From: Pelodictyon luteolum DSM 273
GTDB lineage: Bacteria; Bacteroidota; Chlorobiia; Chlorobiales; Chlorobiaceae
Assembly (NCBI RefSeq): GCF_000012485.1
Contig: NC_007512.1
Location: 497,001 to 561,000 of the forward strand
Direction: 5' to 3'
DNA: 64,000 bases
Below the pieces are notes generated by a model. That model ran no database searches. It was not told the DNA's origin and saw only the letters and a list, made by a program, of their open reading frames with translations. The position numbers and the translations under genes are program-made. Position 1 is the first letter of the stretch; each line of letters starts with the position of its first letter. Positions 10,115-18,761 of the stretch are shown here, in pieces.

Positions 10115-10713
10115 TGCCTGAAGCGCAGAAGGAGTTTTTCGAGGGCTTCGGGGTAGATGCGGTGCTCGCACTCAAGGACTCGTGCCGCAAGGGTTTCTGG
10201 CGTGTCTCCCTCCATCACGGGCACCGTTCCCTGCAGGAGGATTTCGCCCCGGTCGTACTCTTCGTCGACGAAGTGCACACTCGCCCCGCTCTGTTGTTCC
10301 CCGGCGGCAAGGACCGCCGTATGGACATGGATGCCGTACATGCCCTCCCCGCCGAATTTCGGCAGGAGTGCGGGATGGATGTTGAGGATGTTGCCCCGGT
10401 ATGCCACGGTGACTTCTGCCGGGATCTTGCGCATGTAGCCGGCAAGCAGAATGGTCTCTATGCCGTACGCTTCCAGCGCCTGGATCATTGCCCGGGCGAA
10501 CTCTTCCTGCCCGTTGAACTGTTTCTCCGAAATATGGAGAGTGTCGATTCCCTTCCGGCGGGCGAACTCCATGGCTCCGCACTGTGAGCGGTTGGAGATG
10601 CAGAGGACTATCTCGGCCTGGAGCCTGCGCTCCGCAATGGCCTTGTGGACCGCCATGAAATTGCTTCCCGTTCCGGAGCAGAACACCGCAAGCCGTCTTT
10701 TCGGGTTACTCAT
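10111..10713 (-). CDS. purN: phosphoribosylglycinamide formyltransferase
   Basis: Transfers a formyl group from 10-formyltetrahydrofolate to GAR in purine synthesis. The 200-residue protein shows FCSGTGSNF at the N terminus, the catalytic block NILNIHPALLPKF, the conserved HVHTAVL histidine and HFVDEEYDRGEI. It leads the leftward operon with queE, the GT2 gene and nfo. purH starts about 80 bases away in the opposite direction, so the two purine genes share a control region at 10714-10792. Confidence 0.95.
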   Translation of the reverse strand: MSNPKRRLAVFCSGTGSNFMAVHKAIAERRLQAEIVLCISNRSQCGAMEFARRKGIDTLHISEKQFNGQEEFARAMIQALEAYGIETILLAGYMRKIPAEVTVAYRGNILNIHPALLPKFGGEGMYGIHVHTAVLAAGEQQSGASVHFVDEEYDRGEILLQGTVPVMEGDTPETLAARVLECEHRIYPEALEKLLLRFRQ

Positions 10714-10792
10714 TTCCTGAATATTTTCTTACATTTCCGCTTCATAAAGCTGTTCCTCACTGCAAGTATACCATAAGATAACCATTCCTCAA

Positions 10793-12367
10793 ATGTCTGA
10801 TCCGCTTATCAAAAGGGCGCTGGTGTCGGTTTCCGACAAAACCGGCATCGTCGACTTCTGCCGCGAGCTTTCCTCCCTCGGCGTTGAGATTTTTTCAACC
10901 GGGGGTACCCTCAAAGCCCTGCAGGATTCCGGAGTCAAAGCGGCCTCGATCTCCCTCATCACAGGGTTCCCCGAAATCATGGACGGACGGGTCAAGACCC
11001 TCCATCCGAAAATCCACGGCGGCCTGCTTGCAGTCAGGGACAATGCGGATCATGTGGCACAGGCAGTCGAGAACGGCATCGGCTTCATCGACATGGTTGT
11101 CGTCAACCTCTATCCTTTTGAAGCGACGGTCGCCAGGCCCGGCGTTTCCTTCGAAGATGCCATCGAGAATATCGACATCGGAGGGCCCTCGATGCTGCGC
11201 AGCGCAGCCAAGAACAACGAGTCGGTCACGGTTCTTACCGACAGTGCCGATTACCCCTGCGTCCTTGCAGAGATGCGTTCCTCCGGCGGCAGGACCACTC
11301 GTGCCACCAGGCTTCGCCTGGCCCGCCAGGTGTTCCAGCTGACCTCCCGCTACGATGGTGCAATCGCCCGGTACCTCACCGGGGCTGAAGGTGCCGCTCC
11401 CGCTGCAGCCGAGACCATGACGGTGAAGCTTGAGCGCGAACTCGACATGCGCTACGGCGAGAACCCCCACCAGAGCGCGGGATTCTACACCCTCACCGAC
11501 GGCGAGGGAACCCGCTCGTTCGGAGACTATTTCGAGAAGCTCCACGGCAAGGAGCTCTCCTACAACAACATGCTCGACATTGCTGCGGCATCGGGACTCG
11601 TTGAGGAGTTCCGGGGAGAGGAGCCGTCGGTTGTCATCATCAAACACACCAACCCGTGCGGTGTCGCACAGGCCCCGACGCTCGTCGAAGCATGGCACAA
11701 TGCGTTTGCAACCGACACCCAGGCACCCTTCGGCGGCATCATCGCCTTCAACCGCCCGCTCGACATGGTGACGGCAGAGGCGGTCAACGGCATCTTCACC
11801 GAGATCCTCATCGCTCCTTCCTATGAAGAGGGCGTGCTCGATCTGCTCATGAAGAAAAAGGATCGCCGGCTTCTCGTGCAGAAGCAGGCACTTCCGAAAG
11901 GCGGATGGGAGTTCAAGTCCACTCCGTTCGGCATGCTCGTGCAGGAGCGCGACAGCAAGATCGTTGCCAGGGAGGACCTCAACGTGGTGACGAAGCGCCA
12001 GCCGACCGAGGAGGAACTCGGTGACCTCATGTTCGCATGGAAAATCTGCAAGCACATCAAGAGCAACACCATCCTCTACGTTAAGAACCGTCGCACGTTC
12101 GGCGTGGGAGCCGGTCAGATGTCGCGAGTTGACTCCTCGAAGATCGCACGATGGAAGGCTTCGGAGGTCAATTTAGACCTCCATGGATCGGTTGTGGCTT
12201 CCGATGCCTTCTTCCCGTTCGCCGACGGCCTGCTTGCCGCAGCCGAAGCCGGTGTCACTGCGGTAATCCAGCCGGGTGGCTCCATCCGTGACAACGAGGT
12301 GATCGAGGCGGCTGATGCCAACAACCTCGCCATGGTCTTCACCGGCATGCGCCACTTCAAGCACTGA
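10793..12367 (+). CDS. purH: bifunctional AICAR transformylase / IMP cyclohydrolase
   Basis: Catalyses the last two steps of IMP synthesis. The 524-residue protein begins with the MGS-like cyclohydrolase domain ([43 protein letters not shown]). The transformylase domain follows, containing the conserved KHTNPCG block and [10 protein letters not shown]. The C-terminal DAFFPFADG and HFKH end are typical. It is divergent from purN and is followed by a strong terminator. Confidence 0.97.
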   Translation: MSDPLIKRALVSVSDKTGIVDFCRELSSLGVEIFSTGGTLKALQDSGVKAASISLITGFPEIMDGRVKTLHPKIHGGLLAVRDNADHVAQAVENGIGFIDMVVVNLYPFEATVARPGVSFEDAIENIDIGGPSMLRSAAKNNESVTVLTDSADYPCVLAEMRSSGGRTTRATRLRLARQVFQLTSRYDGAIARYLTGAEGAAPAAAETMTVKLERELDMRYGENPHQSAGFYTLTDGEGTRSFGDYFEKLHGKELSYNNMLDIAAASGLVEEFRGEEPSVVIIKHTNPCGVAQAPTLVEAWHNAFATDTQAPFGGIIAFNRPLDMVTAEAVNGIFTEILIAPSYEEGVLDLLMKKKDRRLLVQKQALPKGGWEFKSTPFGMLVQERDSKIVAREDLNVVTKRQPTEEELGDLMFAWKICKHIKSNTILYVKNRRTFGVGAGQMSRVDSSKIARWKASEVNLDLHGSVVASDAFFPFADGLLAAAEAGVTAVIQPGGSIRDNEVIEAADANNLAMVFTGMRHFKH

Positions 12368-12393
12368 GCAAACGATAAAGTTCATCGATCAAT

Positions 12394-12419
12394 CTAAAGC
12401 CCGCATCGTCGGGCTTTAG
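12394..12419 (+). terminator. terminator after purH
   Basis: A perfect 10-bp stem CTAAAGCCCG/CGGGCTTTAG closes a six-base loop 26 bases after the purH stop. The remaining gap to 12626 contains no gene; it has two weak inverted repeats (CCGGTTA at 12508 with TAACCGG at 12537, and GTAAT/ATTAC at 12543-12556). Confidence 0.7.
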
Positions 12420-12625
12420 TGGTTCTATGCCATTTCAGTCCAGATTATGATATGCCTCCGGACGGCCGCAATCGATCCTGTTCTCCCGGGAGGTTATGCG
12501 ATGGGGTCCGGTTATTATGCTTTCCAGTTCAGCTATTAACCGGTAATACTCATTACTGGATGAGGGGGCTAAGCTTGAGATGCAAAAAAATCTGCCCGTC
12601 ACTCCAGGCCAGGCGGGAGTTCAGT

Positions 12626-13111
12626 TCACATGAAGCGGGCCAGAAGATAGATTCCGACCATCATGAAGGCTGTGGCTATCCGGATGGCAGTGCCGAGCGC
12701 AATGCCGATCCAGACCCCCAGGCCCGACATGCCAGCTTCACGGAGGCCATTCTCTGCATAGAGTTCTCCTATCACCGCACCGATGAAGGGGCCGAGCACA
12801 ATGCCCGGCAAGCCGAACCCAACACCGGCAACTGTTCCTGCTGCTGCGCCGATAAGGCCTGCTTTGCCTGCGCCGAACCGTTTGGCGCCGAGCAGGCCGG
12901 CAAGCATATCGAAGAGGTATGCGGCCAGGGTGAGGGCCGCAAGGATGGAAAGGGTCCCCCATCCTACAACAGCGAACCCTTCAGCCCAGGCCGCCAGCAC
13001 CAGCCCCGCAAACACCAGCAGCACTCCAGGCAGTGCGGGCACGAGGAGTCCGGCAAAACCGGATATGAGAAGGAGGGCAGAGATTATCCAGAGTATGTCA
13101 GTCGTTTCCAT
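12626..13111 (-). CDS. DUF456-type small membrane protein
   Basis: The 161-residue product is almost entirely hydrophobic with about four to five helices. It has the glycine-rich duplicated pattern of DUF456: GLLVPALPGVLLVFAGL at the start and AGVGFGLPGIVLGPFIGA in the middle. The function of this family is unknown. The start METTDIL at 13111 avoids overlap with queG; an upstream ATG at 13147 would overlap queG by 26 bases. It follows queG on the same strand and is likely co-transcribed with it. Confidence 0.8.
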   Translation of the reverse strand: METTDILWIISALLLISGFAGLLVPALPGVLLVFAGLVLAAWAEGFAVVGWGTLSILAALTLAAYLFDMLAGLLGAKRFGAGKAGLIGAAAGTVAGVGFGLPGIVLGPFIGAVIGELYAENGLREAGMSGLGVWIGIALGTAIRIATAFMMVGIYLLARFM

Positions 13112-13121
13112 GCTGTTTTCG

Positions 13122-14066
13122 TCAGGAACTGCGTTGTTCATTGGCAAGTACGGCCCGGGCGTTGCGTTTCAGCCGTTTGAGCCCTATCCGCCATATCGGC
13201 GTGCCGGCGAAGAGTGCATTGAATCCTGACCGGGTCAGCTGGAGGATCCTTTCGGGTTCGAGTCCGATGAGTTCCTTTCTGGGGGAGAAGGCAGGGTCTG
13301 GATTGATGGCCGGTCGCTGGTTATGGGGGCAGTGCTCCTGGCAGGTGTCGCAGCCGAAGAGGTTCCGGCCGATCATTGCTGATTCTTCAGCAGTGAACTC
13401 CCGTTTCAGCTCAATTGTCAGGTAGGATATGCAGCGGCGTGCGTCGATTTTTCCCGGTCCAAGGAGCGCTCCGCTCGGGCAGGCGTCAATGCATTTCGTG
13501 CAGCTGCCGCAGAGGTTCGGCAGCAGGGGGCGCTCCTCCCTGATTTCAATGTCGAGCAGGAGTTCGCCGAGGAAGACGAAGGTGCCGGCCGAGGGGACTA
13601 TTGCGAGTGTGTTTTTTCCGGTTCTTGCCATGCCGGAGCGTTCGGCCCACTCCTTTTCGAGAACCGGGGCTCCGTCCACGGCGATGTATGCGTTCGGTTT
13701 TGAGTCACTCAGCCGTTCAATGCAGTCCAGGAGGGCTTCGGCCTTTTTCCGCACCACCGTGTGGTAGTCTGCGATCATGGCGTAGCGCGACAGTTTCGCC
13801 CTGCCGCCGGGGGGATTGTGGCGGTAGCTGACGGCCAGTGATATGACGGTTTTAAGGCCCGGGAGCAGGCTTTCGGGATGCCGGCGTGCCGGAGCGCCTG
13901 TTTCCAGATAGGTCATCTCACCGTGACGGCCATCCCTCAGCATCTCGTCATAGCGTTCAACAGCCAGGAATCCTGGAGGAGGAGCGGCAAAGCCTATGGA
14001 AGAGAACCCCAGCCGGAGAGCTTCCTGTCTGATCTTTCGGGCCAGTGTCGTGGGAGCTTCATGCAT
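13122..14066 (-). CDS. queG: epoxyqueuosine reductase
   Basis: Reduces epoxyqueuosine to queuosine in tRNA using a cobalamin and two [4Fe-4S] clusters. The 314-residue protein contains both ferredoxin-like cysteine sets: CGSCTKCIDACP, and CDTCQEHCPHN. The N-terminal domain has the family's DYHTVVRKKAEAL and DGAPVLEKEWAERSG blocks. E. coli QueG carries an additional C-terminal HEAT-like part; this shorter form is usual in many phyla. The gene leads a small leftward operon with the DUF456 gene and is divergent from the crtU-like gene. Confidence 0.95.
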   Translation of the reverse strand: MHEAPTTLARKIRQEALRLGFSSIGFAAPPPGFLAVERYDEMLRDGRHGEMTYLETGAPARRHPESLLPGLKTVISLAVSYRHNPPGGRAKLSRYAMIADYHTVVRKKAEALLDCIERLSDSKPNAYIAVDGAPVLEKEWAERSGMARTGKNTLAIVPSAGTFVFLGELLLDIEIREERPLLPNLCGSCTKCIDACPSGALLGPGKIDARRCISYLTIELKREFTAEESAMIGRNLFGCDTCQEHCPHNQRPAINPDPAFSPRKELIGLEPERILQLTRSGFNALFAGTPIWRIGLKRLKRNARAVLANEQRSS

Positions 14067-14160
14067 AATGAAATATAGGCGAATGCGTCGATTCTTCTTA
14101 AGTTACAGGATATAGCCCTCTGCGGCCGCAGGATATTTTCAGGACATTACCCATTTTTGT

Positions 14161-16080
14161 ATGGACCGACGGGATTTTATCAGGAAGATTTTTTCACGCA
14201 CGGGCATTGGTCTTGGTGTTGCAAGCGCAGCATCCGCAGGCCTCGTGGGCTCGTTCCAACCCCGGAAAGAGCTGTATGAAGACGGGCGGGGTTCTGCTGG
14301 AGGGGCTGAGGGGCCGGCAGTTCCGAGGAACTGTGTGGTGATCGGCGGGGGTCTTGCAGGCATCTCGGCCGCCATGGAGCTTGCCTCAAAAGGGATGCAG
14401 GTGACACTCGTCGAGTCCTCCACCTCACTCGGCGGCAAGCTCACCGGATGGGAGATTGATGCGCTCGGGAGCCGATTTCCTGTCGAGCATGGATTTCATG
14501 GTTTTTTTGACCAGTACTACAACCTCAATGCGATGTTCGAGCAGGCGGGCATCTCCAAAGAGGTATTCGACGCTTCTCCCGGCTACCCGGTGATGTTCAA
14601 AGAAAGGCCGCGCGAAATATACGGACAGACTCCGAAAGTGTTCCCTTTCAACATTCTTTCGGTCGTCAGCCAGTCCCGCTCGCTTGATATTGCATCATTC
14701 CTGCGCCAGTACCGCGGACTTCCTCCGGTGGTTGACATGTTCCGCTACGACTACAGCCGAACATTCGCCGAACTGGACGGCATTGATTTCATGGAGTACT
14801 GCCGCCGTGGGGAGATATTGCCGTCGTTCATCGACACGGTGCTGCATCCGTTCGCTGATGCCACGATGAACAGGATGGAGGTGCTTTCGGCTGCCGAAGC
14901 GATCCGCTATTTTCATTTTTATTTCATGGGCAGTCCCGAAGGGCTTGCATTCCGGATCACCAACCGCGACTGCATGACGGCCATCATCAACCCGCTCGAG
15001 TCCAAACTCAGGGAACTCGGGGTAAGGGTGCTGGCCGGGCACCGGGTGCTTCGGCTCGAGCATGACGGCGCCCGCATTTCAGGAGTCCGTATCGGTGGCC
15101 CGGCAAGCGGCGGGCTGGTTCTTCACGTCGACGGGGCTTCGATTCCCGATGAGGGGTGGGTGTCGATGCTCAGCCGTGAAGGCGTGCCCGTTCTGGTCGC
15201 CAGGGAAGGGTCGGGGTACCGCGCTCTTGATGGCCGCTGCACCCATATGGGTTGCCCGGTATCACCCGATCCTTCGGGAGATGGATTCTACTGCCCCTGC
15301 CACGCAGGCCGTTTCAACGCTTCGGGTGAGCCCATCGGCGGCCCACCGCCAACACCGCTTCCTCCGCTTTCGGTGACCTTGGAGGGCGGGACCCTGGTGC
15401 TCCGTTCAGGCGAAACGGGCGGTGACGAAGTGCTGCAATGCGAGTATTGCGTTCTTGCCGCAGATGTTCGTGGAACGAAGGATATCGTCAAGCGCTCCGG
15501 GCTGTCAAGCCCGGCATTCGAAAAGTCCGTTGCTTCACTGGGCGAGGCTGATCCTTATGCAGTCTACCGGCTTTGGCTCGATCGGCCGCTGGAAGGCGAG
15601 GGGTACCCGTTCTATACGGTCTCAGGGTACACCTACACCGATTCAGTGTCGATCTATTCGGCGTTTCAGGAGCCATTCATCAGCTGGGCAGGAGAGCGGG
15701 GGGGAAGTGTCGTTGAACTGCATGCCTATGCCATTGCGCCTGAAGACATGCGCTCTGATGATGAAATCCGCCAGGCCATGCTCAGGGAACTCCACAGCCT
15801 TTTCCCGGAAACCCTCAAGGCCTCGGTACTGCATGAAGTGTTCATGGTGCAGTCCAATTTCACACGCTGGGCGCCGGGTGAACACGCCGGACGCCCGGGA
15901 CCGGAAACCCCGTTCCCGAACCTCTTCCTTGCCGGAGACTGGGTACGGGTCGATGCACCGGTCTTTCTCATGGAGGCGGCAGCGTTTACCGGCCGTATGG
16001 CTGCAAACGCTGTGTTCAGAAACGAAGGGGTCCGTTCTGTTCCGCTGCCAATCGTACCGATGGGCGGGATCTTTTCCTGA
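14161..16080 (+). CDS. crtU: FAD-dependent carotenoid desaturase-like protein with internal Rieske domain (CrtU candidate)
   Basis: A 639-residue flavoprotein of the phytoene desaturase/amine oxidase fold. It starts with a twin-arginine-like segment (DRRDFIRK, residues 2-9) and a hydrophobic stretch, suggesting Tat export or membrane association. The FAD dinucleotide site IGGGLAG is at 61-67 and the C-terminal FAD block LFLAGDW near 590. In the middle is a full bc1-type Rieske centre: Cys360 and His362, Cys378 and His381 as ligands, with the disulfide cysteines Cys365 and Cys380. In green sulfur bacteria the aromatic-ring-forming desaturase/methyltransferase CrtU, needed for chlorobactene and isorenieratene, is a phytoene-desaturase relative, and I believe it carries such a domain. 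The name is therefore likely but not certain; another FAD/Rieske oxidoreductase is possible. Confidence 0.65.
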   Translation: MDRRDFIRKIFSRTGIGLGVASAASAGLVGSFQPRKELYEDGRGSAGGAEGPAVPRNCVVIGGGLAGISAAMELASKGMQVTLVESSTSLGGKLTGWEIDALGSRFPVEHGFHGFFDQYYNLNAMFEQAGISKEVFDASPGYPVMFKERPREIYGQTPKVFPFNILSVVSQSRSLDIASFLRQYRGLPPVVDMFRYDYSRTFAELDGIDFMEYCRRGEILPSFIDTVLHPFADATMNRMEVLSAAEAIRYFHFYFMGSPEGLAFRITNRDCMTAIINPLESKLRELGVRVLAGHRVLRLEHDGARISGVRIGGPASGGLVLHVDGASIPDEGWVSMLSREGVPVLVAREGSGYRALDGRCTHMGCPVSPDPSGDGFYCPCHAGRFNASGEPIGGPPPTPLPPLSVTLEGGTLVLRSGETGGDEVLQCEYCVLAADVRGTKDIVKRSGLSSPAFEKSVASLGEADPYAVYRLWLDRPLEGEGYPFYTVSGYTYTDSVSIYSAFQEPFISWAGERGGSVVELHAYAIAPEDMRSDDEIRQAMLRELHSLFPETLKASVLHEVFMVQSNFTRWAPGEHAGRPGPETPFPNLFLAGDWVRVDAPVFLMEAAAFTGRMAANAVFRNEGVRSVPLPIVPMGGIFS

Positions 16081-16090
16081 CGGAGAGATC

Positions 16091-16241
16091 CAGGGCTGCG
16101 CTTCTGTTGTTGCTGATGGAATCGTCAGCCTTCCTGGCATTCTTCAGCTGTTCATCATACCTGTCGACATCCCGTTCAAGTTCCGCACATGCCTTGGTGG
16201 CGCGCATGCGGGTAAGGCTGTACTCACGGCTCTTGATGCTT
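16091..16241 (-). pseudogene. remnant of a lipoprotein gene: 3' end of a paralogue of 17936-18583
   Basis: Bases 16140-16241 match 18031-18130 almost base for base, apart from a three-base insertion and a few substitutions. They encode the same C-terminal stretch (RMRATKACAELERDVDRYDEQ against RMRATKAFAELERDVERYEQ). Weaker similarity continues through 16091-16140 to the bases just past the stop of the intact gene, but about 60 bases including the stop codon are missing here. The 5' part of the copy is gone: the IS begins exactly where the similarity ends. The open frame now runs antisense into the end of the crtU-like gene, so it is a dead fragment. Confidence 0.8.
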
Positions 16242-17838
16242 TCCTGACTTCGCCAAATCAGTGCGGAAACTCTGGATCCAATAGTTTGATGAGTTCGCTG
16301 TTCGCCAGTTCGTTTGGATCCATTCGAAGGACATACACCTCCCCGGTTAGCTCATCACGGATATTGGCCTCCTGAACCCGCCACAGTTCGTCCCGGATCT
16401 GTCGTAACGAACGCCCTGTTTTGATCTCCAGGTATTTGCCCATCATCATGGCCATGAAGCAGACGAGTATATGCGATCGGATGGCCTCCTTCGTGTGATG
16501 GAAGATAGGTCTGGCTTTCAGCTCCAGGTTGTTCATCCGAAACGCCTGTTCGACATGCCAGAGATCCCGGTAGTTCGCAACGACTTCAGCGTCAGGCATC
16601 TCCTGCTCCGGGATGTTGGTGACATAGCCTTTTATGCCCAGCAGCTTCTCTGCTTTTGCCTGCAGGGCCGTATCGAATACGAATGGCTTGCCCTTCTCTT
16701 TGGACTTCTTCAAGAACTTGGCCCGCCGACCGGTTTCGTTCCGCTCAAGCAGCTTGAGTGCCCGCTCCACCTGCTTGTCAAACTCGCGTTTGTCTTTTTT
16801 GTAGCGTGCTTCAGAGAACTCGCAGATGACGGAGACTTTCTGCTCGGCATATGCATAGCTGAAGCGCCTTGATGCGGTGTCCATGCGGGGCAGTTCGTTG
16901 TGGATCTGTTCAATGAATCCAATCGAGGTATCTGCCAGCCGTGCACCTGCGATGTAGCGATACTCTTTGTTCTCAAGTTGCTGCATACGGGCTGTCGAGA
17001 GCATGGATGCATCGGCTACAATGAGCGGCCTGGTTTCTCCGACCCGCTCCTGGAAGCGGTGGACGGCATCCAGCATCGTATTGCCTTCGAAGGTATTGCC
17101 TTCAAATACCTCGTGCATCACCGGAAAACCCGAACGGGTGGTGATGAGCCCAATGACGATGTGCGGTTGCCGGGGTTTGTTGTCCTTGGAGAAGCCCGGT
17201 TTTTGAAAGTCGTGCTCCTTGAAGGATTCGAAGTACAGCGTGGTGACATCGTACAGCACCAGGCAGAAGTTCTCCTTCAGATCATTACAGGCGGTCTGGA
17301 TGGCAGCGGTTTCGATTTCTTCCTGATGCTCAAGGATCTTCGACAGCGTGCGGTAGGCTGTCCGTTTGAGGTAGGACACGTTGAAGTACCGTTGCAGGAG
17401 CTCCAGGGTGCGGAGCTTTGAGGTCGGCTCAATGATGCGCATGAGTGCCAGATCAAGATACAGCTCCGGCAATCGGCCAAGGCCGCATTTGCGGGCGCAG
17501 GCAAAGAGGGTGTTGCGGGAAAACTGACGGGTGAGGCTGATGAGGGTGGTGTGGGCAAGGGCGTTCTGGAAGAGTGATGATGAAGGTGGCGCCGGTGTCC
17601 CGGCGAACATGCCGGGCTGCCTCTGATGCGCTTCGCCATAGGATTCCGCCCTTGCAGGCAGGACCTCGCATTCACGCTCATTATGAGCGCTGCCGACATG
17701 CTTGATGATGACACGCTTCCTCCCTTCATTGCGCACCACCTGAACGGCGGTTGCACCGGAGGCGGTTTTAACCTTTCGGACTGTCAAGTTCCCACGCATG
17801 GAGAAAAGAGAGCATTCGTGCGGATACTGGCGAATCAG
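16242..17838 (-). mobile_element. IS1634-family insertion sequence
   Basis: The element holds one transposase gene filling nearly its whole length. Its ends form an imperfect inverted repeat: CTGACTTCGCCAAATCA at 16242 on the plus strand against CTGATTCGCCAGTATC read inward from 17838 on the minus strand. The left end coincides exactly with the loss of similarity in the lipoprotein remnant. The bases outside the two ends (TGCTTTC and AAAACAC) do not form a target-site duplication, so the flanks were probably rearranged after insertion. The boundaries are estimated by eye. Confidence 0.75.
16258..17799 (-). CDS. IS1634-family DDE transposase
   Basis: The 513-residue protein is intact. It shows the DDE catalytic pattern of IS4/IS1634-type transposases: Asp in LVLYDVTTLYFE, Asp in IVADASMLS, and Glu in the signature YRDLWHVEQAFRMN (Y-x2-R-x3-E-x6-K, ending in LELK). 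An N-terminal basic domain (residues 1-45) fits binding to the IS ends. A short repeat EGNTFEGNT lies between the first two Asp residues. Because the frame is unbroken and the ends are recognisable, the element may still be mobile. Confidence 0.92.
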   Translation of the reverse strand: MRGNLTVRKVKTASGATAVQVVRNEGRKRVIIKHVGSAHNERECEVLPARAESYGEAHQRQPGMFAGTPAPPSSSLFQNALAHTTLISLTRQFSRNTLFACARKCGLGRLPELYLDLALMRIIEPTSKLRTLELLQRYFNVSYLKRTAYRTLSKILEHQEEIETAAIQTACNDLKENFCLVLYDVTTLYFESFKEHDFQKPGFSKDNKPRQPHIVIGLITTRSGFPVMHEVFEGNTFEGNTMLDAVHRFQERVGETRPLIVADASMLSTARMQQLENKEYRYIAGARLADTSIGFIEQIHNELPRMDTASRRFSYAYAEQKVSVICEFSEARYKKDKREFDKQVERALKLLERNETGRRAKFLKKSKEKGKPFVFDTALQAKAEKLLGIKGYVTNIPEQEMPDAEVVANYRDLWHVEQAFRMNNLELKARPIFHHTKEAIRSHILVCFMAMMMGKYLEIKTGRSLRQIRDELWRVQEANIRDELTGEVYVLRMDPNELANSELIKLLDPEFPH

Positions 17839-17846
17839 AAAACACT

Positions 17847-17884
17847 AACCCACTTAAAAATAATGACTTGTTTTTAAGTGGGTT
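17847..17884. repeat. 14-bp perfect inverted repeat at the right edge of the IS
   Basis: AACCCACTTAAAAA at 17847-17860 pairs perfectly with TTTTTAAGTGGGTT at 17871-17884 around a ten-base loop. It begins eight bases outside the inferred IS end and lies just past the end of the leftward lipoprotein gene. It could be a terminator, although the stem is AT-rich, or a relic of another element. Confidence 0.6.
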
Positions 17885-17935
17885 CCATTCCGGCCGACAG
17901 TGGTGAAGTCAGGAGGGCTGCGCTTCTTTTGTTGT

Positions 17936-18583
17936 TCAGCCTTCTTTCACTCCGTTTTTTTCTATAGCGGTGCTTTCATCGCTCGTCTCCGGATTGCTGC
18001 GGCTGAGGGCATCGTCCTCCTTTTGTGCTTTCTTCAGCTGTTCATACCTTTCGACATCCCGTTCAAGTTCCGCAAACGCCTTGGTGGCGCGCATGCGGGT
18101 AAGGCTGTACTCACGGCTCTTGATGCTTTCAAGGAATTCCGCATTGGCTTTGCCGACAGGGTAGCTAACAAGGACGTAAGCCCTGAAGAACTCACCTTCC
18201 TTGACGATATTCTGTTTGGTTACAACACTTCCTGCAAGGCATTCAGACGCAATGTTTTTCTCGACCTGAGAGAAGAGATCACCGGTTTTCGAGTCCATGC
18301 CGTTTCCCACTTCATCAATAAATCGCTTCTGGATTGATTTGACCTGTACGGCAACCTTTCTTGCGATTTCGGCCCTGCCGGCAGCAGTTGCCTTGTCAAG
18401 GGCCAGCTGCAGGTCCCTTGAACGCTGGGTGTTGGCGGCGAAGATATAGTCGTTGTCCTTGTGGATGTCGTCATACCATCCAGGTGCCTTCCCGAGTTTT
18501 GTCTCCTGGATTTTAGTGCTGCCGCAACCGGCGGTAAAGAGGATCATGCTCAGCGCGAGTATGGTCAGAACGGTATTTTTCAT
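17936..18583 (-). CDS. LPP20-like secreted lipoprotein
   Basis: The start at 18583 gives a 215-residue protein beginning MKNTVLTILALSMILFTAGCGS, with a lipobox (TAGC) for lipid attachment at Cys20. The mature part opens with GKAPGWYDDI, then QLALDKATAAGRAEIARKVAVQV, the pattern of LPP20-like/FlgT-related domains found in envelope lipoproteins. A charged helical tail with many Glu and Lys follows. The role of such proteins is not known in this phylum; an outer-membrane location is inferred from the lipobox. The gene is divergent from 18762-19493, which shares a similar alanine-rich helix pattern. A near-identical copy of its 3' end survives at 16140-16241. Confidence 0.75.
   Translation of the reverse strand: MKNTVLTILALSMILFTAGCGSTKIQETKLGKAPGWYDDIHKDNDYIFAANTQRSRDLQLALDKATAAGRAEIARKVAVQVKSIQKRFIDEVGNGMDSKTGDLFSQVEKNIASECLAGSVVTKQNIVKEGEFFRAYVLVSYPVGKANAEFLESIKSREYSLTRMRATKAFAELERDVERYEQLKKAQKEDDALSRSNPETSDESTAIEKNGVKEG
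18031..18130. repeat. direct repeat partner of 16140-16241
   Basis: About 100 bases within the lipoprotein gene are repeated in the same orientation on the other side of the insertion sequence. The two copies differ by a three-base insertion and a handful of substitutions. Homologous recombination between them would delete the IS and part of the remnant. Confidence 0.85.
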
Positions 18584-18761
18584 TGGTTTTCTTCTATTGG
18601 GGTTATTGAGAATTTCAGTGATGTCGTGGTGTTTCGGTCTTTTGATTTTACCGTAACAATTGTTAATATATGGCCGGTGCAATCAAAATCCAATAACAGC
18701 AGCCTTGCAGCTATGCATTTGCGCCATATTTATCCAATAACTCAAGACCTCCCCTGTCCCC

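Noticed and set aside
10895-12055. 386-codon open frame on the minus strand
   Set aside because: It is antisense to purH and shows no family features.
12508-12556. Inverted repeats in the gap after purH as an RNA gene
   Set aside because: The stems are short with a long loop and match no RNA family I can recognise.
15422-16375. 317-codon open frame on the plus strand crossing the crtU-like gene end and the IS edge
   Set aside because: It is out of frame with the crtU-like gene and runs over the lipoprotein remnant and the IS boundary; chance frame.
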